From the NCBI RefSeq assembly GCF_947631165.1, contig NZ_CANRKH010000018.1, forward strand, positions 1 through 62,107: DNA of 62,107 bases, read 5' to 3'. Positions within the stretch are counted from its first letter, which is position 1; the number at the start of each line of letters is the position of its first letter. The notes beneath the pieces were generated by a model. That model made no database searches. It saw nothing but the letters and a program-made list of their open reading frames with translations, and was not told the DNA's origin. Source of the stretch: an uncultured Dysosmobacter sp. (lineage in GTDB: Bacteria; Bacillota; Clostridia; Oscillospirales; Oscillospiraceae). Below are positions 54,315 to 62,107 of the stretch, in pieces. Made by a program: the position numbers and the translations under genes.

Positions 54315-55103
54315 TCATGAGGACTGTAGTTCGCTGCCAAGGCGCACATAGACCCAATATTCCGCCTCTCCGCCGTTGGCATACCAGCGGACCAGCAGGA
54401 GGTCCGGCTGGTCCGGGTCGGCCAGCACCAGCTCCCTGCATTGGCGGGTATTGCTGCCAAGCTCGGAGGTGGGGACCGCATCATGACCGTCGAACACGGC
54501 GTTTCCCACCGGGACGAAGCCTGACGGGAGCCGGTCGGTGACGGCGCTGTATGGAACGCTGTCATACCGGGCCTGGTCCTCCGGCGCGACCTCCGCGGTG
54601 TAGTGGAGATAGGCGGCGTCGTTCAAGAAAATGTAGAGCCGGTCCTGATACCGCAGCAGATCGGTTCCCCGGAGCGGCTCCGTCACATAGCGAACATAGG
54701 CTTGATAGTATTCCCGGGTCCGTTGGTCATAGCACCATTGGTAGACATAGACCCATTCCGGATGGTCCGGACTGGTGTAGTAGGGGCAGGGATCGGAATA
54801 GCCCTCCAGCTTCACATCCCCGGCCAGGGTGAAGCCCTCCGGGCATTCCAGGGAGTGCTCAAAATAGCCGGACTCAAGATAGGTCACGCCGTCCACCACC
54901 ACGCTGGGGGCACCATCGCAGCCGGGAGCGGCGCTGCCGGGACCCTTAGGCCAGACCGCGATCAGCGCCAGTGCCAGGCAGGCCGCCAGTCCCGCTGCCC
55001 AGCGGCGGATATGGCGGTGTTTCACCGGGGCGGCGGGAGACGCTTCACGGATGAAGTCATCCCGGATGCCGCTTACCGCATATAAAAGCTGTTCTCCGTT
55101 CAT
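54315..55103 (-). CDS. Membrane-anchored putative anti-sigma partner
   Basis: 262 residues from ATG 55103, overlapping the sigma-factor stop by 4 bp. A short cytoplasmic N-terminus (MNGEQLLYAVSGIRDDFIRE), one membrane helix (about 34-55, WAAGLAACLALALIAVW) and a beta-rich extracytoplasmic domain of unknown fold. Position right after an ECF-type sigma gene is typical of anti-sigma factors, although no ZAS zinc motif is visible. Confidence 0.75.
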   Translation of the reverse strand: MNGEQLLYAVSGIRDDFIREASPAAPVKHRHIRRWAAGLAACLALALIAVWPKGPGSAAPGCDGAPSVVVDGVTYLESGYFEHSLECPEGFTLAGDVKLEGYSDPCPYYTSPDHPEWVYVYQWCYDQRTREYYQAYVRYVTEPLRGTDLLRYQDRLYIFLNDAAYLHYTAEVAPEDQARYDSVPYSAVTDRLPSGFVPVGNAVFDGHDAVPTSELGSNTRQCRELVLADPDQPDLLLVRWYANGGEAEYWVYVRLGSELQSS

Positions 55104-55660
55104 ATGGCGAAGCCCTCCTTTTCCAGGCGGTCCCGGAGCTGCCGGCGCAGGCGGAACAGCACTGAGGCCACGGCGCTCTCTCCCATGCTGTGCCGGGCGG
55201 CGATGTCTTTGACGGAGCAGAGATACCAGTACCGCTGGACGAAGAGGACCCGCTTTTGCCGGGGAAGCTCCGCCAGAAAGCGGTCCAGGCACTCCGTCAG
55301 GGCCTTGGCGTCCAGTGTTCCCTCTACGGTGGACGATGACGGGACGCAGCCCTCCAGCTCCGCCAGGGCCAGCGCTGTCTGGCCCTGGCCCCGCTTTTGG
55401 GCGTTGGAGCGCTTCCAGCGGTCCAGGGACAGGTTGCGGGCGATCTTGCCCAAAAAGGTATCCAGCCGTTCAGGGCGGTGGGGCGGCATGGCGTCCCACG
55501 CCCGGAGCCAGGTGTCGTTGACGCACTCCTCCGCGTCCTCCCGGGCGGCGAGGATGCGGAGGGCGATCTCCAAACAGTAGCCGCCGTATTTGGCGGCGCT
55601 TTCCGTGATGGCCAGTTCCTCCCTGGCCCAGTAGAGAGCGACGATCTGATGGTCCTCCAT
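55100..55660 (-). CDS. ECF-type RNA polymerase sigma factor
   Basis: 186 residues from ATG 55660 (GGAGGT upstream). Region 2 (AEECVNDTWLRAWDAMPPHRPE, then IARNLSLDRWKR) and region 4 with its helix-turn-helix (LCSVKDIAARHSMGESAVAS, then VLFRLRRQLRDRL) are clear. Controls an unknown regulon with the membrane protein at 54315. Confidence 0.93.
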   Translation of the reverse strand: MEDHQIVALYWAREELAITESAAKYGGYCLEIALRILAAREDAEECVNDTWLRAWDAMPPHRPERLDTFLGKIARNLSLDRWKRSNAQKRGQGQTALALAELEGCVPSSSTVEGTLDAKALTECLDRFLAELPRQKRVLFVQRYWYLCSVKDIAARHSMGESAVASVLFRLRRQLRDRLEKEGFAI

Positions 55661-55814
55661 GGCGCTCACCTCCTTCTGCCTGTATACACGAAAAAAATCA
55701 CGGGATATTGCAGATATGATATCACACTTCCCGAAAATTGGGAAAGCTTGATTTGTTCATATTTTTGCGGTATCATAAAATAGACAGGAAATAGACAGAA
55801 AGGAGCATTTTGAT

Positions 55815-57626
55815 ATGCCGTTTGAATTTCACTTCGGCAACGGCGCTGGCTTTGGCGGCTTCGGTCCCGGAGGAGGCGCCGAGGGGGGAAACTTTACGCC
55901 GCCCCAGAGGCCAAAGCGGGCCAGAAAACCCCGCAAGGCCATCGGCAACGCCTTCACCCGCACTCTCATCAACCTGGCAGTGACGCTGGCGGTGGGCCTG
56001 GTGTATTTTTACCTGGAGCTGCCGGCACTGAACTTCCATGCCGAGGAATTCTATGTGTTCGCTTTCTTATTGTGCGTGGTGTACTGCATATGCGCTATGG
56101 TGACCTCCGGTTTCCAGGGAGAGGGCGTCAGGGGCTATGTAGGCTTTGTGAAAAAGCAGTGCGCCATTCCCGGACTGGTGCTGGTGGGGCTGCTGGCTGC
56201 CATCGCTCTTGGCTCCATCAGTTCCTGGGTCGTGCTGCGGGCGGGGGCGTACAGCAAGCTGCTGACCATCCAGAGCGGGGATTTCACGGCGGAGATCCAG
56301 GAGGTCAACTATGGCCAGATCCCCATGCTGGATGCCGACTCCGCCGCCCAGCTGGGCAGCCGGAAACTGGGTGAGCTCAGCGATATGGTATCCCAGTTTG
56401 AGATCCTGCCCAGCTATACCCAGATCAATTACCAGGGGCGCCCTGTCCGGGTGACCTCCCTGGCCTACGGCGACATCATCAAGTGGTTCACCAACCGTTC
56501 CAAGGGCCTGCCGGCTTACCTGATCATCGACATGGTGACCCAGGAGGTGGAGGTGGTCCGCCTGGGGGAGGGCATGAAATACACTACCGCCGAGCATTTT
56601 GGACGGAACCTCTACCGCCACCTGCGGTTCCGTTATCCCACCATGATGTTCGACGAGCCGGTGTTTGAGATCGACGAGGAGGGCATACCCTATTGGGTCT
56701 GCTCCCGCATCGTCAAGACCATCGGCCTCTTTGGCGGCACGGATGTCAAGGGCGCGGTGCTGGTGAACGCCATCACCGGCGAGAGCGAATATCACCAGGA
56801 GGTCCCCAACTGGGTGGATCGGGTGTACTCCTACGACATCATCATGCAGCAGTACGACTACTACGGCATGTATCATAACGGCTTTTTGAATTCCATCTTC
56901 GGGCAGAAGGACGTGACGCTGACCACCGACGGCTGGAACTATATCGCCATTGACGACGACGTGTATATGTACACCGGTGTTACCTCCGTGACCAGCGACC
57001 AGTCCAACATCGGCTTCATCCTCTCCAATCAGCGGACCAAGGAGACCCATTACTATCCCTGTGCCGGAGCGACGGAAAGCTCCGCTCAAGCGTCCGCCGC
57101 CAGCCAGGTCCAGCAGATGCGCTATAAAGCCACCTTCCCGCTGCTGCTGAATATCGCCAATCAGCCCACCTATTTCATGGCCCTGAAAGGCGAGGACGGT
57201 CTGGTGAAGATGTACGCCATGGTCAACGTCCAGCAGTACCAGCTGGTGGAGACCGGGCAGACAGTGGCGGACTGCGAGATATCTTACCGTCAGGCCCTGG
57301 CCCGCGCGGGTCTGATCGGCGCAGGCGAGTCCAGCGTGGACGTGGTGGGGGAGACCCAAGTGGAGAACGGCACCGTGGCGGAGATCCGCAGCGCGGTGCT
57401 GGACGGCAACACCCACTACTACGTCCGTATGGAGCACGGCCTGGCGTATCTGGACTTCAACGCCGCCGAGCTGCCCCGGGCAGTGCTGCTGAACAAGGGG
57501 GACCAGATCTGGTACCGCTATGCCGCAGACAGCGCCGGATTGACGGAGCACACCATCACGCAGGTCCGCTCCTTCTGGTTCGACGGCGAACAGGAGGGCG
57601 TGGAGATCGGCGACTGGCAGAGTTGA
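55815..57626 (+). CDS. Large membrane protein of unknown function
   Basis: 603 residues with AAAGGAG upstream. A Gly/Phe-rich start (GNGAGFGGFGPGGG), basic stretch, then three hydrophobic helices between about 55 and 145 (LINLAVTLAVGLVYFYL; FAFLLCVVYCICAMV; GLVLVGLLAAIALGSISSWVVL). The remaining 450 residues are a large beta-rich domain containing conserved-looking IIDMVTQEVEVV and TDGWNYIAIDDDVYMYTGVTS. No enzymatic motif recognised. Confidence 0.8.
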   Translation: MPFEFHFGNGAGFGGFGPGGGAEGGNFTPPQRPKRARKPRKAIGNAFTRTLINLAVTLAVGLVYFYLELPALNFHAEEFYVFAFLLCVVYCICAMVTSGFQGEGVRGYVGFVKKQCAIPGLVLVGLLAAIALGSISSWVVLRAGAYSKLLTIQSGDFTAEIQEVNYGQIPMLDADSAAQLGSRKLGELSDMVSQFEILPSYTQINYQGRPVRVTSLAYGDIIKWFTNRSKGLPAYLIIDMVTQEVEVVRLGEGMKYTTAEHFGRNLYRHLRFRYPTMMFDEPVFEIDEEGIPYWVCSRIVKTIGLFGGTDVKGAVLVNAITGESEYHQEVPNWVDRVYSYDIIMQQYDYYGMYHNGFLNSIFGQKDVTLTTDGWNYIAIDDDVYMYTGVTSVTSDQSNIGFILSNQRTKETHYYPCAGATESSAQASAASQVQQMRYKATFPLLLNIANQPTYFMALKGEDGLVKMYAMVNVQQYQLVETGQTVADCEISYRQALARAGLIGAGESSVDVVGETQVENGTVAEIRSAVLDGNTHYYVRMEHGLAYLDFNAAELPRAVLLNKGDQIWYRYAADSAGLTEHTITQVRSFWFDGEQEGVEIGDWQS

Positions 57627-57771
57627 GACGGTGCGTGAAGGCATATCATAAAGGGGAAAATCGGCCGGCAGGTGTTCTGCCCTTTGTCCGCTAAGGGTAT
57701 TATCGGCGTAGCTCAGGAATTTCTTCCCTTCGCCTGTAATAATAGGACCCAAGTTTTCCGCTGGGGACAGC

Positions 57772-57798
57772 AAAAGAGACGGCAGCGCCGTCTCTTTT
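57772..57798. terminator. Bidirectional terminator
   Basis: AAAAGAGACGGC/GCCGTCTCTTTT with an AGC loop, between the convergent large membrane protein and degV genes. Confidence 0.9.
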
Positions 57799-57801
57799 CC
57801 C

Positions 57802-58635
57802 TCACTTTCGCAGGAACACCACGCCCAGTGTGTTGTTGCCGCTGTGGCTGAAAATGGTGCAGCCCGCCTTGGCCTCGATGACCTCGTCAAACCGCGCCCG
57901 CACCGCGTCCCGCACGATGCCCGCCAGGGCGTCGTCGGGGCAGGTGTCCACCAGGATGGCCCGGCGGGAGTCGATGTCCGTCCGGTCCGCCAGCCGCTCC
58001 CGGATGTAGTCCGCCACCACCTTTTCGATGGAACCGCGGTACTTCTTAGTCACAGACATCTTGCCGTCGATGACCTCGATGCAGGGGTGCAGCTTCAGCA
58101 GGTTGGCCCCCAAGGCCGTCACGGCGGAGCAGCGGCCCCCTTTTTTCATGTAGTCCAGCCTGTCCAGCACAAAGCTCATCTCCACTCTGGGTGCCATGTC
58201 CTCCAGCATGGCGAGGATCTCCGGAACAGACTTTCCCGCCTCGGCGGCCTCAGCGGCGGCCAGCACCAGCAGGCCGTGTCCCACGGACAGATTGGCGGAA
58301 TCCGCCACGTAAACGCCGGGGACTTCCTCCGCCGCCAGACGGGCGTTCTGGTGACAGCTGGAAAAGCCGGGGCCTATATTCAGGTGGATGACCGCGTCAT
58401 ATTTCCTGCTTTCCGCCCGGAACAGGGTCTCATAGTCCGCAATGTTGACGGCGTTGGTGGTGGTGATGTCCCCGCCGGCGTCCACATAGGCGGCAATGTC
58501 CGCCGGACGGATGTTCACACCGTCCTGATAGAGCCTGTCGCCTTTGACGATGCCCAGGGGGATGACGGTGATGTTATGCTGCTCCAGCAGCCACGCCGGC
58601 AGATCGCAGGTGCTGTCGGTGGTGATCTTGATCAT
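57802..58635 (-). CDS. DegV family fatty-acid-binding protein
   Basis: 277 residues. DegV marks: MIKITTDSTCDLP at the start, TTTNAVNIADYETLF, HLNIGPGFSSCHQNA, and a C-terminal HSGNNTLGVVF. DegV/FakB proteins bind fatty acids, and in many Firmicutes present them to the kinase FakA for phosphorylation. No fakA is in the window. Confidence 0.93.
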   Translation of the reverse strand: MIKITTDSTCDLPAWLLEQHNITVIPLGIVKGDRLYQDGVNIRPADIAAYVDAGGDITTTNAVNIADYETLFRAESRKYDAVIHLNIGPGFSSCHQNARLAAEEVPGVYVADSANLSVGHGLLVLAAAEAAEAGKSVPEILAMLEDMAPRVEMSFVLDRLDYMKKGGRCSAVTALGANLLKLHPCIEVIDGKMSVTKKYRGSIEKVVADYIRERLADRTDIDSRRAILVDTCPDDALAGIVRDAVRARFDEVIEAKAGCTIFSHSGNNTLGVVFLRK

Positions 58636-58820
58636 ATGCGCACTCCTTCCAGCCGCTGTGGGCTGTGTGTTGATTTTTTATGCAGGACCGGAGGCATTAT
58701 AGCATAGTACTTTTGAAAAAGCACCCCCAAATTGCTGGAAGCGCCTGTTAAATTATGTTAAGAAATTGCCGATAAAAGCAGGACGGGCGGACCGGCAGGC
58801 GGTTTTTCGCCTGCCAAGGC

Positions 58821-58851
58821 AAAAAGCGGCTGTTCCGGACAGCCGCTTTTT
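58821..58851. terminator. Terminator of the ABC operon
   Basis: AAAAAGCGGCTGT/ACAGCCGCTTTTT with a TCCGG loop, immediately after the stop of the minus-strand ATPase gene. Confidence 0.92.
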
Positions 58852-58853
58852 GC

Positions 58854-59423
58854 TCACAGTTTTACGATGCGGGCCTGCAGTTCCGCTGCGTCGGCTTCAT
58901 CATGGGTCACCAGCAGCACCGGCTTTTCCAGTCCGGCGCGGCGGACACAGCCCATGGATCCAGCCCGGTTCTCCGCGTCCAGGCCGGTGAAAGGCTCGTC
59001 CAGGGCCAGTGCGTCCGAGGGCGCCAGCAGCGCCCGGGCCAGCGCCAGGCGGCGTTTCATGCCGCCGGAGAAGTCCCGGACGATCTTGCCGCCCACGTCT
59101 CCCAGGCCCAGCTCCGCCAGCAGGGCGCAGGCCGCGTCCTCGTCCAGAGCCGGTCCCAGGACGAAACGCAGATTGCCCAAGGCGTCCAGCTGCTCCAGCA
59201 GCCGGTCCTCCTGAAACACAGCGGCCCAGCGGCAGCCCTTCGGCTGAACGATCCGGCCACTGTCGGGGCGCTCCAGTCCCAGCAGCAGCCGCAGCAGGGT
59301 CGTCTTGCCCGCTCCGGAGGGGGCCATGACGCAGGTGATGCCGGGCCCGGCGGTGAAGGACAGACGGTCCAGGACCGTCACGCCGTGATACGCTTTGCAC
59401 AGGTCTTTGATCCGGATCTCCAT
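58854..59423 (-). CDS. ABC transporter ATPase (SsuB/TauB type)
   Basis: 189 residues, shorter than most (about 240) because the C-terminal end is trimmed. Walker A APSGAGKT, a Q-loop in AVFQED, signature FSGGMKRRLALARA, Walker B ALALDEPFTGLD and switch His in LLVTHDEAD are all intact. Drives the permease encoded upstream for the lipoprotein-delivered substrate. Confidence 0.92.
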   Translation of the reverse strand: MEIRIKDLCKAYHGVTVLDRLSFTAGPGITCVMAPSGAGKTTLLRLLLGLERPDSGRIVQPKGCRWAAVFQEDRLLEQLDALGNLRFVLGPALDEDAACALLAELGLGDVGGKIVRDFSGGMKRRLALARALLAPSDALALDEPFTGLDAENRAGSMGCVRRAGLEKPVLLVTHDEADAAELQARIVKL

Positions 59424-59427
59424 GCCC

Positions 59428-60195
59428 TCACCGCCTTTCGCCGCCCGCCGCCCGGACCGCGCCGTCCACCAGGGACAGGAATGCTTTTTCGAAAACCGCG
59501 GACACCGCCACGATCACCGCTGTCCAGGCGAAGAGGTCCGGGGTCTGGTAATAGACCTTGGCGGTGTACAGCCGCTCGCCGATGGTCCCGGCAGGCAGGC
59601 CGATGACCTCCGCCGCCACGCCGGCCTTCCAGCAGAGGCCCAGCCCCAAGGAGCAGGCCGCCCGAAAATAGGGCAGCACCTGAGGCAGCCAGATGCCCCG
59701 CAGCTGCCGGCGGAAAGGGACCCGAAATACCCGGGCCATTTCCAGCAGTCTGCCGTCCACGGCGGCGATGCCCGTCAGCACATTCAAATAGACTGGCGGA
59801 AACACCATCAGCGCCGCGATGAACAGGGACAGGTCCCGGCTGTCCAGCCACACCAGAGCCAGGATGATGAAGGACACCACCGGCACCGCCTTCACTGCCG
59901 CTACCAGCGGGGCCAGCAGCTCCCGAACAGCCTGCCAGCGGGCTGCCAGAGAAGCCAAAGCCGTTGCCAGAGCGCAGGAGAGCAGAAAGCCGCCGAAGAT
60001 CCGCAGGGCAGAGCCGCTCACCGCCCGCCAAAAAGCGGCAGTGCAGGCCAGTTCCCCCAGCCGCAGCAGTGCGGAGACCGGGGACGCCAGCAGCAGTCCG
60101 CCGTGGGGATAGGCCGCTGACAGGGCCATGCTGGCCCCCTGCCATACCAGGAGCCAGAAAAGCACCGCCCAGGGGCGGATCTGCGGCTTGTTCAT
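59428..60195 (-). CDS. ABC transporter permease (SsuC/TauC type)
   Basis: 255 residues from ATG 60195; the frame stays open upstream to 60288 but crosses the repeat at 60214. Six predicted helices and the loop EMARVFRVPFRRQLRGIWLP that docks the ATPase. It stops 4 bp before the ATPase start, indicating a shared transcript. Confidence 0.92.
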   Translation of the reverse strand: MNKPQIRPWAVLFWLLVWQGASMALSAAYPHGGLLLASPVSALLRLGELACTAAFWRAVSGSALRIFGGFLLSCALATALASLAARWQAVRELLAPLVAAVKAVPVVSFIILALVWLDSRDLSLFIAALMVFPPVYLNVLTGIAAVDGRLLEMARVFRVPFRRQLRGIWLPQVLPYFRAACSLGLGLCWKAGVAAEVIGLPAGTIGERLYTAKVYYQTPDLFAWTAVIVAVSAVFEKAFLSLVDGAVRAAGGERR

Positions 60196-60213
60196 GGATG
60201 GAACCACCTTCCT

Positions 60214-60340
60214 GAAATGAGGAATTAGGAATTTTCCCTTAGCTGCCCGCATATGACAGCTCCTTTGAGGAAAGCGCGCTGGAAACATGGGGCTGGCGAA
60301 GCCAGCAATTCCTAATTTCGAACTCCTAATTCCTAATTTC
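60214..60340. repeat. 127-bp inverted-repeat element
   Basis: Left end GAAATGAGGAATTAGGAATT; right end, read on the other strand, GAAATTAGGAATTAGGAGTT: 18 of 20 positions agree. Inside is GCTGGCTTCGCCAGC, a small hairpin. It lies between the permease and binding-protein genes and carries no ORF. Related A+T-rich fragments occur near 61455-61495. Confidence 0.65.
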
Positions 60341-60344
60341 TATG

Positions 60345-61409
60345 TCACACGCTGTAATAAAAGTCGCCTCCCGGCAGTTTGCCTCCCACGGAGGCGGGGT
60401 CCGCCTCGAAAAGGACCTGGAGATAGCCGGAGAGCTTTTCCCGCATCTCTTCCCCAGCGATGCAGACGATGTTGCAGTAGGGCAGGGCCTTCTCCGCCAC
60501 GGCGGCATCCACGATGCCGTATTCCCCGATCAGTTGGGCAGCGCCGGCGGTGTTCTCGTGGACCCACGCCACGGAGGCTTCATAGTCCTCCAGGAAGCAG
60601 TCCACAGGGCCGCCCTTGTCCCAGGAGGGAGCCACGCCGTTCAGCCAGGTCTCTAACATGGCATCGCTCTCCTCCAGAACTGCCTTCCGGGCCACCACCA
60701 CGCCGGTGATGAGGCCGGAGCCGTTGTCCAGAGCGTCCCACTCGGCGTTCAGGTCAATGGCCATCCGCAGGCCGTCGATCTTGGACTGGGCCACGGTGAC
60801 GAAGGGCTGGGGCAGCAGGGCCACTGTGGCCGCGCCGGAGGCCAGGGCCGCCACACACTCGCTGTGCTCGCTCTTCCAGTCGATGGTCACATCTTTATCC
60901 GGGTCCACGCCGTTTTCCGCCAGCAGATACCGCAGAGCGTATTCCGGGGTGCTGCCCTTGCCGGCGGCCACGATGGTCTTGCCCTTCAGGTCCGCCATGG
61001 ACTGGACGGCGCTGCCGTTCTCCACGATGTAGAGCACGCCCAGGGTGTTCACTGCCAGGACCACGATTTCTCCCTCCGTCTTGTTGTACAGCACGGAGGC
61101 CAGGTTGGCGGGTACGCAGGCCATATCCAGCTCGCCCTTGATCAGCAGAGGCGTCACCTCATCGGCGGAGGCCGCCAGCGTGAATGCATAGTCGTTATTG
61201 GAGACAGGCTCGCCTCCATCCACATCGCTCATCAGCTTCACCAGTCCCATAGCCGTCGGCCCTTTCAGAGCGGAAGCCCGCAGCGTCATCCGCTCCATGG
61301 GTCCCACGGGAGCTACCTGAGGTTCCTCCTTCTGCCCGCCGCACCCGGCCAGGGACAGTGCCAGCACCAGTGCCAGTACCAGCGCCATGTACTTTTTGAA
61401 CAGCTTCAT
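60345..61409 (-). CDS. NMT1/SsuA-like ABC transporter substrate-binding lipoprotein
   Basis: 354 residues with lipobox SLAGC (Cys about 23). Type II periplasmic-binding fold of the NMT1/THI5/SsuA group: LKGPTAMGLVKLM, then GELDMACVPANLASVLYN, SMADLKGKTIVAAGKG and EHSECVAALASGAATVALLP. In such families ligands include aromatic acids, sulfonates and pyrimidines; the ligand here is unknown. First of the three transporter genes, 76 bp after the hydrogenase-type regulator. Confidence 0.9.
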   Translation of the reverse strand: MKLFKKYMALVLALVLALSLAGCGGQKEEPQVAPVGPMERMTLRASALKGPTAMGLVKLMSDVDGGEPVSNNDYAFTLAASADEVTPLLIKGELDMACVPANLASVLYNKTEGEIVVLAVNTLGVLYIVENGSAVQSMADLKGKTIVAAGKGSTPEYALRYLLAENGVDPDKDVTIDWKSEHSECVAALASGAATVALLPQPFVTVAQSKIDGLRMAIDLNAEWDALDNGSGLITGVVVARKAVLEESDAMLETWLNGVAPSWDKGGPVDCFLEDYEASVAWVHENTAGAAQLIGEYGIVDAAVAEKALPYCNIVCIAGEEMREKLSGYLQVLFEADPASVGGKLPGGDFYYSV

Positions 61410-61485
61410 TTTCGTTTCCTCTTTTCATTTGGGCTGATTTTCATTCCTGCTTCCTGAACCACAGCTCCTAATTGGCTGAAAATTT

Positions 61486-61737
61486 TCAATTTTCAACCGG
61501 CGCATATACCGTCTTGGCCGTGATCCCCGGCAGACGCCCGATCCTGCCCGACAGGGCGGAGATCGCGTCCTGGGGCGCGTCTATGGCCACGCTGATAAGG
61601 TTGACCCCCCGTTCCCGATAGGGGACCCCCATCCGGCTGATGATATAGCGCCCATACTGGTGCAGCAGCTCATTCAGCGCTGTTACGGAGGCATCGCTTT
61701 TGACGATGATGGCCAGCACGGCGACCCGTGTCTCCAT
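61486..61737 (-). CDS. Iron-only hydrogenase system regulator (TM1266-like)
   Basis: 83 residues from ATG 61737 (GGGGGAT upstream). ACT/ferredoxin-like fold: METRVAVLAIIVKSDASV, HQYGRYIISRMGVPYRERGV, NLISVAIDAPQDAISALSGRIG. This family is associated with [FeFe]-hydrogenase maturation genes in anaerobes. Here it precedes an ABC transporter operon instead of hyd genes, so it may sense a metabolite imported by that transporter. Confidence 0.88.
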   Translation of the reverse strand: METRVAVLAIIVKSDASVTALNELLHQYGRYIISRMGVPYRERGVNLISVAIDAPQDAISALSGRIGRLPGITAKTVYAPVEN

Positions 61738-61932
61738 ATCAATATCCCCCTTCTTCCGGAAAATAAAACGTCTCCCCGCCATTCAGCGAGGGAGACGCAC
61801 ACAGCATAGTAAGACACGGAATCCCCGTGTCGGCCTCTCCAGCTTCCGGTCCGGCAAGCGCCTCACCGTCAGAATGGCAGAATATTATGTGACGTCCGCC
61901 GGTCAGGCGCCGTGAGGCGGCTTTCCAGGAAC
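61738..61932 (-). ncRNA. Riboswitch-like leader of the regulator/ABC operon
   Basis: About 195 nt between a consensus promoter and the regulator start. On the minus strand, an outer stem GCCTCAC/GTGAGGC encloses CGTCA/TGACG. Then come GCTTGCCGG/CCGGAAGC, a hairpin GACACGG/CCGTGTC and a terminator. GGAGA plus CGACAC (61840-61828) can alternatively pair with the terminator's 5' arm (GTGTGCGTCTCC), giving a possible antiterminator. It does not match T-box, TPP, SAM, cobalamin, FMN or lysine consensus elements as I know them. Confidence 0.55.
61769..61797 (-). terminator. Leader terminator
   Basis: On the minus strand CGTCTCCC pairs with GGGAGACG and is followed by TTTTATTTT, just before the ribosome site of the hydrogenase-type regulator. 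Its location marks it as an attenuator. Confidence 0.85.
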
Positions 61933-61938
61933 AGGATG

Positions 61939-61967
61939 ATTATACAGCAGTTGGGAGCTTCTGTCAA
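61939..61967 (-). promoter_or_regulatory. Consensus promoter of the regulator/ABC operon
   Basis: Minus strand TTGACA (61967-61962), 17-bp spacer, TATAAT (61944-61939): both hexamers perfect. The RNA start would be near 61932. The remaining 61968-62107 shows no feature that I can support. Confidence 0.93.
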
Positions 61968-62107
61968 TCAAGAGCGCGGGCCGTCTCCATTGGAGATGTT
62001 CCTTTGGCAGGCTGTCCATTTTTTGTGGGAACTGTAGGATTACAATACATATTAGACAGTTGAATAAAAAAGGATGAAGGATAAAGCCTCATCGGTTAAA
62101 GTTGAGT

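Noticed and set aside
61738..61932. TPP riboswitch, because the transporter belongs to the NMT1/THI5 group
   Set aside because: The CUGAGA and GUAAUACCAGCG-type THI-box segments are missing.
1..62107. CRISPR array
   Set aside because: No set of regularly spaced short direct repeats was found; the repeats seen are dispersed, inverted or paired.

Overview
The window reads as a chromosomal segment of a Gram-positive, strictly anaerobic gut Clostridia, most likely Oscillospiraceae. The pointers are Firmicutes-type ctsR/mcsA/clpC, RNase Y, a T-box in front of thrS, TAXI-TRAP transport, DegV, BirA-controlled BioY and an iron-only hydrogenase system regulator. From the tRNA-Leu at 15118 rightwards the DNA is G+C-rich core chromosome. 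Positions 1-15117 are visibly more A+T-rich and look acquired (judged by eye, not computed).

Layout. 1-219: end of a SLOG/DUF1273-like gene. 412-11755: a catabolic island with a LacI-type regulator, an FAD oxidoreductase, a carbohydrate ABC importer (binding protein, two permeases, UgpC/MsmK-type ATPase), a YesL-like protein, a secreted repeat protein, an SDR dehydrogenase and an unknown protein. Three near-identical operators tie the regulator to its own promoter and to the oxidoreductase/importer operon. 12431-14875: decayed integrative element (frameshifted sigma-like protein, excisionase, integrase with frameshift and internal deletion) next to the 3' end of tRNA-Leu(CAA).

15556-27652: lipoprotein, two-component system split by an EcsC gene, DUF1385 protein, prmC, recA, recX, two small divergent genes around a perfect 38-bp palindrome, rimO, an HhH protein, pgsA, a membrane protein and an XRE/zinc-ribbon regulator. 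27837-34119: T-box and thrS, an ACT protein, then a TAXI-TRAP transporter whose binding protein appears circularly permuted. 34527-40222: MacAB-like exporter and an S-layer-homology protein. 40429-44524: HEAT protein, XRE/cupin regulator, GNAT, a 40-aa ORF, bioY, family-4 uracil-DNA glycosylase, CmpB-like membrane protein.

44551-46240 is the most unusual stretch. It is a 1.6-kb integrase-less insertion bounded by 63-bp direct repeats that duplicate the 3' end of an rRNA methyltransferase gene. It carries a structured segment, an HNH endonuclease, an SOS-type box, a small DNA-binding-like protein and about 570 bp of very G+C-rich nested hairpins. 46179-57626: methyltransferase, amidase, rny, ferredoxin, ctsR-mcsA-clpC (no mcsB), sigma/anti-sigma pair, large membrane protein. 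57802-61967: degV, then on the minus strand a hydrogenase-type regulator plus NMT1/SsuA-like ABC transporter behind a consensus promoter and a riboswitch-like leader of unidentified class.

Dispersed repeats include two 160-bp MITE-like copies (19911 and 34277) and one 127-bp inverted-repeat element (60214). No rRNA, CRISPR array or intact transposase was seen.
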